From UBA1412 sp964609795 (GTDB lineage Bacteria > Verrucomicrobiota > Verrucomicrobiia > Limisphaerales > UBA1412), in assembly GCA_964609795.1 (NCBI GenBank), contig CAZSTC010000004.1:1-64000 (forward strand): DNA of 64,000 nt. Direction: 5' to 3'. Below are positions 35,555 to 44,128 of the stretch, piece after piece; position 1 is the stretch's first letter; every line of letters begins with the position of its first letter. Under the pieces are notes generated by a model that had not been told where the DNA came from, did not search any database, and worked only from the letters and a program-made list of their open reading frames with translations. A program made the position numbers and the translations under genes.

Positions 35555-37423
35555 CTAGAGGGATTTTTTCAAGGTTTCTTCCATCAGCTTATTCATGCGT
35601 TTAAGAAGTGGAGAGAAATCATCCACGATGCCTGCGCTGATGCAGGCATTGTCAAAAATTTGTTGAGCAATTTCAGGGGCTATTTCCTTATTGGCATCCC
35701 ATGCACGGTACAGATGGCAAATGACCGGACTTGAGGGATTGATTTCCAGGTTGTAGCCATCGCTCATGGGTTTATCCTGGTTTTGCTCTTTCTGCATCGC
35801 TTTGAGGAGGCGCCGCATTGAGTTGGTCATGTATTTATCATCGGGAACAACAGCAGCCGGGCTTTCCACAAGGCGTTGAGAAATTTTGACCTCTTTGACC
35901 TTATCGCCGAGCGTCTCTTTGAACCACTTAACCAGGTGTTCGCATTGCTCCGGAGTGAGTTTTTCTCCCGTTGTCTCGACGGAAACTTCGGCCTGTTCGG
36001 CAGGTTTGATTTCCTTATCTTCGAACTTCATGAGGTTTTCCATGACGAAGTTATCGGCAGCGTCGTAGCAGAAGAGAACTTCCAGTTTTTTAGCCTTCAA
36101 AGCCTCGTAGTAAGGACTGGCCTCGGCAGCCTTGCGGTGAGGAGCGACGATGTAATAAATCTCCTTTTGCTCGGCACCCATTCTGAGGAGGTAATCCTCC
36201 AGAGAAGTGGTTTTGCCCGGTTCCGTGGCTGAGGATTCAAAACGGAGGAGTTTGGAGAGGTTTTCCCTGTATTCAAAGTCAGAGAGGATACCTTCTTTAA
36301 TCATCCTGTTGAATTCCTCGTAGAATTTATTGTATTTCTCAGCGTCATTCTTGGCCATTTCGATCAAGAACTTCAGGAAGCGGTTGGTAATGATGCTGCT
36401 CAGTTTCTTCATGAGCAGGGAGTCCTGCATGCTTTCGCGGGAGATATTGAGCGGCAGGTCTTCGCTGTCGACTACGCCTTTGACAAAACGAAGCCACTCG
36501 GGCAGGAGGCCCTTAGCTTTGACGCCCTCTGCGATAAGCACACGCCGGCAATAAAGGCTGACACCGTTTTCCAGGCGCATGAATCCCATTTTTTCGATGT
36601 TGTTATCCGGCACGAAAAGGAGCGATTGAATGAGGAGCGGTGCATCGGCCGTGAAATGGAGCTTGAGCAGAGGGTCTTTGGAGTCGTGAGAGATGTACTT
36701 GTAAAACTCAGTGTATTCCTCGGGCTTGATATCGACTTTGCTGCGGGCCCAGATCGCCTGGACTGTATTAAGCTGCTTATCTTCGAGGGAGATCGGGAAC
36801 TGGATAAAGGAGGAGTAGTGCTTGAGAATTCGCTCCATCTCATATTGCTGAGCGAAATTCAAAGCGTCTTCTTTGAGATCGAGTTCGATTCTGGTGCCGC
36901 GGTTTAATCCCTGGGCGCTTTCGATTTCATAGCCGTCCATTCCGCTGCAGGTCCATTTCCAGCCTTCCGCATCGGGTTGCCAGGAGCGGGTGAATACTGT
37001 TACTTTATGGGCTGCCATGAAGGCGGAGTAGAAGCCGACACCAAACTGACCGATTAAAGAGGTTCCGTTTTTGGCTGCTTCTTTTTCAGCCGCCTGTTTT
37101 TCTTGGACCGATTTGAGGAAAGCTTTGGTGCCCGAATGGGCGATGGTGCCCAGGTTTTCCACCAATTCATCCTGAGTCATCCCACAGCCCGTATCGGTGA
37201 TGATAATCTTCTTTTCCTTTTCATCGAGTTTGATCGAAATCGTGGGAGAGATATCAGACTGATAAATATCTTGCCCTGAGGATTGAAGGAAGCGCACCTT
37301 CTCACAAGCATCAGCAGCATTTGAAATCAATTCCCGGACAAAGACTTCTTTATCGGTGTAAAGAGAATGAATGACGATATCCAGTACTTGTTGAATTTCT
37401 GCCTGAAAACTATGTTTTTCCAT
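35555..37423 (-). CDS. htpG: Chaperone HtpG (Hsp90 family)
   Basis: HtpG is a homodimeric ATP-dependent chaperone. The start at 37423 gives MEKHSFQAEIQQVLDIVIHSLY, the usual HtpG N terminus; an upstream in-frame start adds 14 unrelated residues. The ATP-binding GHKL domain shows FVRELISNAADACEKVRF, IITDTGCGMTQDEL and GTIAHSGTKAFL, GQFGVGFYSAFMAA. The middle domain contains NISRESMQDSLLMKKL, and the C-terminal dimerisation domain runs from about 515. The 622-residue length is normal. It is transcribed away from the tRNA-Ser gene upstream. Confidence 0.96.
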   Translation of the reverse strand: MEKHSFQAEIQQVLDIVIHSLYTDKEVFVRELISNAADACEKVRFLQSSGQDIYQSDISPTISIKLDEKEKKIIITDTGCGMTQDELVENLGTIAHSGTKAFLKSVQEKQAAEKEAAKNGTSLIGQFGVGFYSAFMAAHKVTVFTRSWQPDAEGWKWTCSGMDGYEIESAQGLNRGTRIELDLKEDALNFAQQYEMERILKHYSSFIQFPISLEDKQLNTVQAIWARSKVDIKPEEYTEFYKYISHDSKDPLLKLHFTADAPLLIQSLLFVPDNNIEKMGFMRLENGVSLYCRRVLIAEGVKAKGLLPEWLRFVKGVVDSEDLPLNISRESMQDSLLMKKLSSIITNRFLKFLIEMAKNDAEKYNKFYEEFNRMIKEGILSDFEYRENLSKLLRFESSATEPGKTTSLEDYLLRMGAEQKEIYYIVAPHRKAAEASPYYEALKAKKLEVLFCYDAADNFVMENLMKFEDKEIKPAEQAEVSVETTGEKLTPEQCEHLVKWFKETLGDKVKEVKISQRLVESPAAVVPDDKYMTNSMRRLLKAMQKEQNQDKPMSDGYNLEINPSSPVICHLYRAWDANKEIAPEIAQQIFDNACISAGIVDDFSPLLKRMNKLMEETLKKSL

Positions 37424-37473
37424 AATATAAAGATAATTTGTTTTTTGGATGAAAAAGTTTTCCACCTCTGAGA

Positions 37474-37563
37474 TGGCGGAAGAGGGGAGATTCGAACTCC
37501 CGGATGCCTTGCGACATCTCCTGATTTCGAGTCAGGCGCCTTAGTCCACTCAGCCACCCTTCC
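37474..37563 (-). tRNA. tRNA-Ser (anticodon CGA)
   Basis: Read on the minus strand the sequence starts GGAAGGG and ends with a pairing acceptor arm, discriminator G and an encoded CCA (37476-37474). The anticodon stem-loop reads CTGA-CTCGAAA-TCAG, giving anticodon CGA for UCG serine codons. The T-arm is GGGAGTTCGAATCTCCC. A long variable arm, as in serine tRNAs, brings the total to 90 bases. It sits 50 bases upstream of htpG. Confidence 0.95.
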
Positions 37564-37675
37564 GTTCGTACAGCCGACAGAGCGGCCGCGACAGATGCTA
37601 GCAATTCTGATGTGCCCTGTCCAGAAAAGCCTTTGAAGATTATCGGTTTTACGCGGTTTTTTCCGGAAAAATTGC

Positions 37676-39868
37676 CTATTGGGGCGATGGTAGCGGTTTG
37701 CAGTTATAACAGGCAAATAACTGAACACGCCGGAAAACTCTGCCGCGATATTCTATCTCGTAATACCCCAGATTTTCCACTTTCTCGAAGTCGTTCAAGA
37801 CGCGCTCTGGGGGAGTCTCCTTCGGTTTATCGACTTCGGTTACAAAAACCGCATTTTCCCCCACGCGAAGGGTGCGGTAGGTGGGCCAAAAATAGAATTG
37901 ATTATCCGGTCCGGTGGAATAGAGATAAAAGACCAGCGGGTTTACCGGGGGATTGAGGCTCTCACGCGCCAGCGGGATTTCAAAAGAGAGTTGACCAGTG
38001 AGCCCGTAGTGATCTGCGACGATAAAGAACTTGCTGCCGGTTTCGGTTTGGAGTCTCTCACGGACTTCCTCCACCTGTTCAGCCAGGGTGGACCATGCTC
38101 TGACCCTGCGGAGAGGATCGAGCTTGGCGGGCAGCGTTTTGCCTGACACTTTCTGTATCAGGTTGGAATCGTGCAGCGGAATGACCATGAGTAAGCCAAC
38201 AATAAAGCCGGCGGTAAAGAGCCTGCGGGTGAGCTTGGGTCTGGAAGCTTCAAGTTGCCCCCAATAGATACCGGCCAGAGCGAAGAGGCTGATGACTGCG
38301 GGTGCAATCCAGTTGGGGAGAACCCGCGAGTGGAACGTATAAAGCCAATATGCTGCGAAGATGGGTCCGCCCATGGAAAAAAGGTAGAGAGTGAGCATGT
38401 CGCGTTTTTTCCAGAAAGCGATGGAAGCCCAGAGTGTCATGAAGAAAAAAACCGGGTTGAGAAGGCCGAGTTCAGCGCCGGTAAAATCGCCAAAAAAGCG
38501 GAGCGTAAACTTCCAGGCTTTGGACGCTTCGCCATGCTCGACGACGTGATGATAAGATATCCAGTCGTTCTGATAGTTCCAGATGAGAACCGGGAGGGAG
38601 AAAAGCAGAGAGATGCCCAGAGCCATGTAAATGCCCGGTTTTTTCAATTGTTTCCGGGCTGGTTTGCTCAGCAAAAAGAAAAATGCCCATGAGAAGAGGA
38701 GGAGAGGCGTGGAGTATTTGCTCAGGAAGCCAAAGCCGATCCAGATGCCTGTCCAAATCCAGGAGGTAAGGGAATCTTCCTGAATAGCCTTCCAGCTGCA
38801 AACCAGAACAGCAGTCCAAAAAAGGACCGCCAGCGGATCGACGGTCATGAGGATAGAGCCGACCGCGAGCAGGGGGGCTAACATACCTGCCATGACAACA
38901 AAAAAGCCGATTCTGGCACCCACTTGCCGATCCAGGAACCGTAATAACAGGAAGGAGGTGATCGCCGAACAGACGGGAGAAAAGAAGCGGACGCCAAGCA
39001 TTGTATCTCCCCAGAGATGAGTTCCCAGCCACTGGGTGTAAGCGATCATGGGAGGCTTACTGAAGTAGGAAAGGGCCAAATACTTGGACCAGACCCACTG
39101 ATACGCCTCGTCTTCAGAGAGCTCAATCTTACCGGCCCAGAGGTAGACCCATCTGAAAATCAGCATTGCGCCGATGAGGAAATACCCCAGCCAGAGATAT
39201 TGAGAGTTTGTATCGGTTTTCTCTTTAAGAGGGACGGTGGAAAGAGATTGTGGAGATTTTTTCTGATTTTTCAAAATTAAGAGATCGGGAATGTTTTGGG
39301 TAAAGAGGGGGATGTATTTGCCGATTACATTTTTCCAGACGAAATTGCCTCCATAGACGCTTAAAACTCCGCAACCAATTCCAATACAGGCGCCAACAAA
39401 GATATCCGAAGGATAATGGACTCCGTTATAAACTCTGGAGATAGCAACGGCTGCGGCAAGTAGCGGCATCCAAAATCTGCTGCTGCGCCAGTAAATCCAG
39501 GCAACTGTGGCGCCAACAAACCAGGTTGAGGCATGGGAAGAGGGCATACTGCCGCTCCCGCCTTTGCCCAGCCTCAGAATCATGTCATCCGGGGGCAGTG
39601 TCATGAAAGGGCGTGGGCGCGCAATCCAATCCTTCAGGTTGGATACGAGGAGCTCAGAAAGCAGAAAACCAAGCACTGTCATGCAGACAAACACTCTGCC
39701 TTTGGGACCTCCCTTAATCCAAAGAAGGGCAATCAGACATGCCAGGATCGGGTAAAAAAAATCGTTACCCGAAAGAAAGGGGAATAGCCTATCAAGGAAC
39801 GGATGGGACCAGGATTGGTTTACCCATCTGAAAAGTCCCAGGTCTATTCCATAAAGCCATTGAGTCAT
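37676..39868 (-). CDS. PAP2-type phosphatase fused to an ArnT/PMT-like membrane glycosyltransferase
   Basis: A 730-residue polytopic membrane protein with two parts. Residues 1-210 are a PAP2 lipid phosphatase with all three motifs: KDWIARPRP (79-87), MPSSHAS (with His112) and SRVYNGVHYPSD (His151). Residues about 220-730 are a GT39/ArnT/PMT_2-like membrane protein with many helices, an acidic SEDEAYQWVWSKY loop, YFSKPPMIAYTQWLGTHLWG and a soluble C-terminal domain. Such transferases move a sugar from a polyprenyl phosphate onto lipid A, protein or another acceptor. A PAP2 domain could dephosphorylate polyprenyl diphosphate or lipid A, so the fusion may couple phosphate removal to sugar addition. 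That coupling is inference. It follows apt after four bases. Confidence 0.86.
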   Translation of the reverse strand: MTQWLYGIDLGLFRWVNQSWSHPFLDRLFPFLSGNDFFYPILACLIALLWIKGGPKGRVFVCMTVLGFLLSELLVSNLKDWIARPRPFMTLPPDDMILRLGKGGSGSMPSSHASTWFVGATVAWIYWRSSRFWMPLLAAAVAISRVYNGVHYPSDIFVGACIGIGCGVLSVYGGNFVWKNVIGKYIPLFTQNIPDLLILKNQKKSPQSLSTVPLKEKTDTNSQYLWLGYFLIGAMLIFRWVYLWAGKIELSEDEAYQWVWSKYLALSYFSKPPMIAYTQWLGTHLWGDTMLGVRFFSPVCSAITSFLLLRFLDRQVGARIGFFVVMAGMLAPLLAVGSILMTVDPLAVLFWTAVLVCSWKAIQEDSLTSWIWTGIWIGFGFLSKYSTPLLLFSWAFFFLLSKPARKQLKKPGIYMALGISLLFSLPVLIWNYQNDWISYHHVVEHGEASKAWKFTLRFFGDFTGAELGLLNPVFFFMTLWASIAFWKKRDMLTLYLFSMGGPIFAAYWLYTFHSRVLPNWIAPAVISLFALAGIYWGQLEASRPKLTRRLFTAGFIVGLLMVIPLHDSNLIQKVSGKTLPAKLDPLRRVRAWSTLAEQVEEVRERLQTETGSKFFIVADHYGLTGQLSFEIPLARESLNPPVNPLVFYLYSTGPDNQFYFWPTYRTLRVGENAVFVTEVDKPKETPPERVLNDFEKVENLGYYEIEYRGRVFRRVQLFACYNCKPLPSPQ

Positions 39869-39872
39869 TAAA

Positions 39873-40406
39873 TCAGTACTGAATCAGCGAACGTACAGGG
39901 ACACCTTTTAATTTGGCTGAACCGCCCAAGTCGATCAACTCAATAAGAAAAGCGCATCCGACCAATTTTGCTCCACAACGATGGATGAGCTTGAGGGAAG
40001 CTAATGCCGTGCCGCCTGTAGCCAGAAGATCGTCTACCAGAAGGACTTTGCTTCCGGGGCGGAAGGCGTCCTGGTGGATGGCTAAAGTATCAATCCCGTA
40101 TTCGAGCTCATAGCTTTCTTCATAAGTATGCCAGGGGAGTTTGTTTTTTTTGCGGATGGGAACGAAAGGCAGGTCGGCTCTGGCTGCGGCGGCCGCACCG
40201 AAAATAAAGCCACGGGAATCAACACCGGCAATGACATCCACATTATTTTTGGAGTATCCATCCAGGAGCAAATCCAATGAAGCGCCGAAAAGGTGAGCGT
40301 TCCCCAGCAGCGGAGTGACATCACGGAAAATGACGCCCGGTTTGGGAAAGTCAGGGACGGAGCGTATGATATCGCGAATATCTTGTAAAAGTGTGGTTTT
40401 ATTCAT
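39873..40406 (-). CDS. apt: Adenine phosphoribosyltransferase
   Basis: Apt salvages adenine to AMP with PRPP. The 177-residue protein has IIRSVPDFPKPGVIFRDVTPLL, GVDSRGFIFGAAAA, the loop with PIRKKNKLP and ESYELEYG, and the PRPP motif VLLVDDLLATGGTA. All are typical of Apt. The start overlaps the end of the sigma factor gene by eight bases, and the PAP2 fusion follows after four bases, so the three genes are one operon. Confidence 0.95.
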   Translation of the reverse strand: MNKTTLLQDIRDIIRSVPDFPKPGVIFRDVTPLLGNAHLFGASLDLLLDGYSKNNVDVIAGVDSRGFIFGAAAAARADLPFVPIRKKNKLPWHTYEESYELEYGIDTLAIHQDAFRPGSKVLLVDDLLATGGTALASLKLIHRCGAKLVGCAFLIELIDLGGSAKLKGVPVRSLIQY

Positions 40407-41400
40407 TTTTTAATTTCTCTTTTTCTATTTCTTCAATCATGACTCGCATTTTGGCGAGTGCGATGTTCTGTATTTGCCTGACCCGTTCCCGGGTGACTTT
40501 AAATATCATGCCTACTTCATCCAATGTTTTTTCAGAACCGCCATCCAATCCGAACCTGCACCGCAATATTCCGGCTTCACGTTCATCGAGAGTGTTGAGG
40601 ACATCTGTCAGCATCTGTCGCATTGTTTTTTGCTCCAGGTGTTGATAGGGAGTGGATGCAGCGTCATCGCTTACGATGTCGCCTAAAGAGGTATCTCCTT
40701 CTTCGCCCAAGGGAGCATCCAGAGAGACCGTAGGCAAGTTCGCCTCCCGGAGCATAGTCACCTTGTGAACAGGCAAATTCAACTCTGCTGCCAAATCTTC
40801 ATCCTGCGGTTCATGGCCGGTTTCCTGGCGAAATTTATCGATGAACTGGCGCATTTTGGAAATTTTCTCCTTCAGGTGAATGGGGAGACGGATGGTCTTG
40901 GAGTGGTTGGCGATGGCCCTGCGGATATTCTGCTTGATCCACCAGGAGCCATAGGTTGAGAACTTTCCGCCTTTAGCCGGATCGAACTTCGTCACTCCCC
41001 GCATGAGGCCCAAGTTTCCCTCGTTAATCAGGTCCAGAAGGGGCAGGCCCATGCCTTCATAGTCTCTGGCGATTTTAACGACGAGGCGCAAGTTGGCTTT
41101 GATCATCTTTTCACGAGCCTGAGCATCGCCTTTCTTAATCTTTGCGGCAAGCTCAACCTCTTCTTCAGGAGTCAGCAGCGTAACTTCCCCCAGCTCTTTC
41201 ATATAGAGCCTCAGGGAGGAATTCCCATCCCAGACGCCTAAGCGACTGGGTTTCTGAACGGAATTATCTTCCGGGGCAGACGGTGGCGTTTGGGAAAGCT
41301 CAACATCTTCAAAAACCTCTTCCATTTTATTGTGATGAACGGACACGGGTGAGGGTTTTGATTTTACTTTTCCTGTTTTCTTTTTTTGTTCCTTAGCCAC
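40399..41400 (-). CDS. RNA polymerase sigma-70 family factor (group 1/2)
   Basis: A primary-type or RpoS-like sigma factor of about 333 residues. Region 1.2: NSSLRLYMKELGEVTLLTPEEEVELA. Region 2: ANLRLVVKIARDYEGMGLPLLDLINEGNLGLMRGVTKFDPAKGGKFSTYGSWWIKQNIRRAI, including core-binding and -10 recognition residues. Region 3: KEKISKMRQFIDKF with HEPQDEDLAAEL. Region 4: LDEREAGILRCRFGLDGGSEKTLDEVG and VTRERVRQIQNIALAKMR for -35 recognition. The N-terminal 55 residues are short, Lys/Pro-rich and acidic, lacking the long region 1.1 of RpoD, so a group 2 (stationary or stress) role is possible. Start is uncertain: GTG at 41400 is chosen, and a frame continues 24 codons upstream. It overlaps apt, so both are cotranscribed. 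Confidence 0.9.
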   Translation of the reverse strand: MAKEQKKKTGKVKSKPSPVSVHHNKMEEVFEDVELSQTPPSAPEDNSVQKPSRLGVWDGNSSLRLYMKELGEVTLLTPEEEVELAAKIKKGDAQAREKMIKANLRLVVKIARDYEGMGLPLLDLINEGNLGLMRGVTKFDPAKGGKFSTYGSWWIKQNIRRAIANHSKTIRLPIHLKEKISKMRQFIDKFRQETGHEPQDEDLAAELNLPVHKVTMLREANLPTVSLDAPLGEEGDTSLGDIVSDDAASTPYQHLEQKTMRQMLTDVLNTLDEREAGILRCRFGLDGGSEKTLDEVGMIFKVTRERVRQIQNIALAKMRVMIEEIEKEKLKNE

Positions 41401-41670
41401 TCTTACAAAGAAGCATTGGCATGAACAATGACGAATCCGGACGCGAAAATCAAGAAAAAACACTCTATCCACAAGGCGAGAGGGAAGTCAGAGAGTGAGG
41501 TGAAGAAGCGGAAAATACTATTTCTAAAAGTCTGCCGTTTCTATATTAGGAATCTAAGATGAAGATTGATTGAAAAACGAGACAAAAATGACCTACCTCT
41601 GAAAGCATTGCATCCGGCGTAAAGATGGTCTAGTATAAAGAGCTGATTGCTCAAAAAGAGCAGACTCATT

Positions 41671-44049
41671 ATGACTCCAAGAACCAGTAAATTGCGCCAG
41701 AAAAGTTTGGATGCCCGGCCTTCGATTTCGCACGAGCGAGCAGTCTTGTTGACTGATTTTTACCAAATGAATTATGGCCGGTATTCGATCCCGGTAATGC
41801 GCGCAAAAGCTTTCTATCACCTTTGTAAACACAAGACAATCTACATTGGTGAAGAGGAGCTGATTGTGGGTGAGCGAGGGCCGAAACCCAAGAACTGTCC
41901 CACTTATCCGGAGTTGACTTGCCATCGGGTGGAAGATTTGGAGATTTTGAACAGTCGGCCGAAGACTTCTTACCAGGTGGAGCAGGAAACCTTAAGAGTA
42001 TACCGGGAAAAGATCATTCCGTACTGGCAGGGGCGCTCCATGAGGGACCATATCTTTGAGCATATGTCCGAAGAGTGGAAGGAGGCTTATAGCGCGGGGA
42101 TTTTTACTGAGTTCATGGAGCAGCGTGCACCGGGGCATACCGTTTTGGATGACAAAATATACCGCAAAGGGATGCTGGATTTTATAGCGGATATTCAACG
42201 AGTTCGTGCTAAATTAGATTTGGAAGCCGATCCGGAAGGGCTGAACAAGCTGGAAGCCCTAAAATCGTTTGAAATTTCCTGTAATGCTCTGATTCTTTTT
42301 GCTGAACGGCATGCAGCGCTTGCCAGCGAGCTGGCTTGTGAGGAACAATCTCCCGACCGAAAAAAGGAGCTGGAGCTCATCACCAAAACGTGCTTGCAAG
42401 TTCCTGCCCATGCACCCAGAACCTTTTTTGAAGCGCTCCAATACTACTGGTTTTGCCATCTGGCGGTCATCACTGAGCTCAATGGATGGGATTCTTTCAG
42501 TCCGGGGAGGTTGGACCAGCATTTGTGGCCTTTTTATAACCGGGAGCTGAAGGCCGGGACGCTGACGCCTGAGATCGCACGGGAGATGCTGGAGTGCTTT
42601 TTCATCAAGTTCAACAACCATCCCGCGCCGCCGAAGGTAGGTGTGACCGCTGAAGAGAGCGGAACATATACTGATTTTGCGAATATAAATCTTGGGGGGC
42701 TCCTCCCGGACGGAAAAGATGGGGTAAATGAGCTTTCGTATATGATTCTGGATATCATTGAAGAGATGCACCTGTTGCAGCCCAGCAGTAATATCCAGCT
42801 CTCAGTGCGCAATCCGGATCGTTTTCTGAAACGGGCCTTGAGGGTGCTCGCAAATGGGTATGGCTTCCCCAGTATTTTCAATGCGGATGCCGTGGTGCAG
42901 GAGCAGCTTCGCCAGGGCAAAAGCCTTGAAGATGCCCGCGCGGGAGGTTGCAGTGGTTGTGTTGAAGTGGGCGCTTTCGGCAAGGAAGCCTACATTCTCA
43001 CAGGCTATTTTAATATGCCTAAGCTATTGGAGCTGGCTCTCCATGAGGGGGTGGATATGCGCACCGGAAAACGGGTGGGCCCCAACACGGGCAAGGTCAC
43101 CGACTTCAATGATTTCGAGGATATTTTTGAGGCATGGAAGAACCAATTTGATTACTTTCTCAAGATCAAGCTTCGGGGCAATATGATTATTGAGCAGCTT
43201 TATGCCAATCAAATGCCGGCCCCATTTTTAAGCGTGCTGACCGATGACTGTATTTTCAAAGGGGAAGACTATAATTCGGGAGGGGCTCGCTATAATAACA
43301 GTTATGTCCAGTTTGTGGGTTTGGGAACCATTACGGATTGCCTGAGCGCCATCAAGCAGATGGTTTATGAGGAGCAATCGCTTTCACTGCCTTCGCTTCT
43401 CCATGCGCTGGATGAGAATTTCCAGGGTGAGCTCGATGAACAACCGCAGGAGGTTTTTCGGCAGAGACTGCTGAACCATGCCGCAAAGTATGGCAACAAT
43501 AATGAGTTGGCCGATGAGATGATGAAGAGGGTCTTCAACCATTGTGTGGAATCGGTGGATGGGGTTCCCAATGCGAAAGGGGGTTCTTATCGGGCCGAGA
43601 TGTTGCCGACCACTTGTCATGTTTATTTCGGGAGCGTGACCGGTGCCACTCCAGATGGCCGTAAAGCGGGAAGTCCGCTTTCAGAAGGAATTTCCCCGGT
43701 GCAGGGGGCGGACCGGAATGGGCCAACTTCGGTCATCCAAAGCGCGGCTAAGATGGATCATTTGAAGACAGGCGGCACCTTGCTCAATATGAGGCTGACT
43801 CCCTCGTTGGTTGAAGATGAGAACGGGATTGATCAGTGGGCGAGTCTGGTGCGCTCCTACTTCAGGTTAAATGGGCATCATATTCAGTTCAACGTGGTGA
43901 GCGCTCAAAGCCTGAGAGAAGCGCTTGAAGATCCCGAAAAGTATCGCGGCCTCATCGTTCGAGTGGCCGGCTACAGCGATTACTTCTGTGATCTGGGACG
44001 GGATTTGCAGCAGGAAATCATCAGCCGGACCGAACACAAAGCGTTTTAA
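41671..44049 (+). CDS. Glycyl radical enzyme (possible trans-4-hydroxy-L-proline dehydratase-like)
   Basis: An oxygen-sensitive radical enzyme of 792 residues. The C-terminal glycyl radical loop reads RVAGYSDYF with the radical glycine at 767. The active-site cysteine lies in GGCSGCVEVGAFGKEAY (Cys430, Glu432), and the substrate loop shows ELNGWDSFSPGRLDQH (Asp274, Asp282). The CVE pattern marks a dehydratase- or lyase-type member rather than pyruvate formate-lyase (which has two adjacent cysteines). The overall pattern is most like hydroxyproline dehydratase HypD, whose substrate would suggest anaerobic growth on collagen-derived or plant proline derivatives. The ATG at 41671 is preferred over an upstream TTG. 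No radical-SAM activase lies within the window, though one is required, so it must be encoded elsewhere. Confidence 0.85.
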   Translation: MTPRTSKLRQKSLDARPSISHERAVLLTDFYQMNYGRYSIPVMRAKAFYHLCKHKTIYIGEEELIVGERGPKPKNCPTYPELTCHRVEDLEILNSRPKTSYQVEQETLRVYREKIIPYWQGRSMRDHIFEHMSEEWKEAYSAGIFTEFMEQRAPGHTVLDDKIYRKGMLDFIADIQRVRAKLDLEADPEGLNKLEALKSFEISCNALILFAERHAALASELACEEQSPDRKKELELITKTCLQVPAHAPRTFFEALQYYWFCHLAVITELNGWDSFSPGRLDQHLWPFYNRELKAGTLTPEIAREMLECFFIKFNNHPAPPKVGVTAEESGTYTDFANINLGGLLPDGKDGVNELSYMILDIIEEMHLLQPSSNIQLSVRNPDRFLKRALRVLANGYGFPSIFNADAVVQEQLRQGKSLEDARAGGCSGCVEVGAFGKEAYILTGYFNMPKLLELALHEGVDMRTGKRVGPNTGKVTDFNDFEDIFEAWKNQFDYFLKIKLRGNMIIEQLYANQMPAPFLSVLTDDCIFKGEDYNSGGARYNNSYVQFVGLGTITDCLSAIKQMVYEEQSLSLPSLLHALDENFQGELDEQPQEVFRQRLLNHAAKYGNNNELADEMMKRVFNHCVESVDGVPNAKGGSYRAEMLPTTCHVYFGSVTGATPDGRKAGSPLSEGISPVQGADRNGPTSVIQSAAKMDHLKTGGTLLNMRLTPSLVEDENGIDQWASLVRSYFRLNGHHIQFNVVSAQSLREALEDPEKYRGLIVRVAGYSDYFCDLGRDLQQEIISRTEHKAF

Positions 44050-44100
44050 AAACAACAGACGCACCTTTCGGGGTGCGTCTATTGTGAATAGTATGTCGAA

Positions 44101-44128
44101 GCTGCAGCGAAACCTGCGGCTTTTTTTT
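44101..44128 (+). terminator. Terminator of the glycyl radical enzyme gene
   Basis: GCTGCAG (44101-44107) pairs with CTGCGGC (44114-44120), one G-U pair, followed by eight Ts that overlap the stop codon of the opposing ATPase gene. A second stem, AGACGCACC / GGTGCGTCT (44057-44065 with 44072-44080), lies just before it without a T tract. Confidence 0.8.

Noticed and set aside
44057..44080. First hairpin after the glycyl radical enzyme gene as its main terminator
   Set aside because: No T tract follows it; the second hairpin at 44101-44128 with eight Ts is the better terminator.
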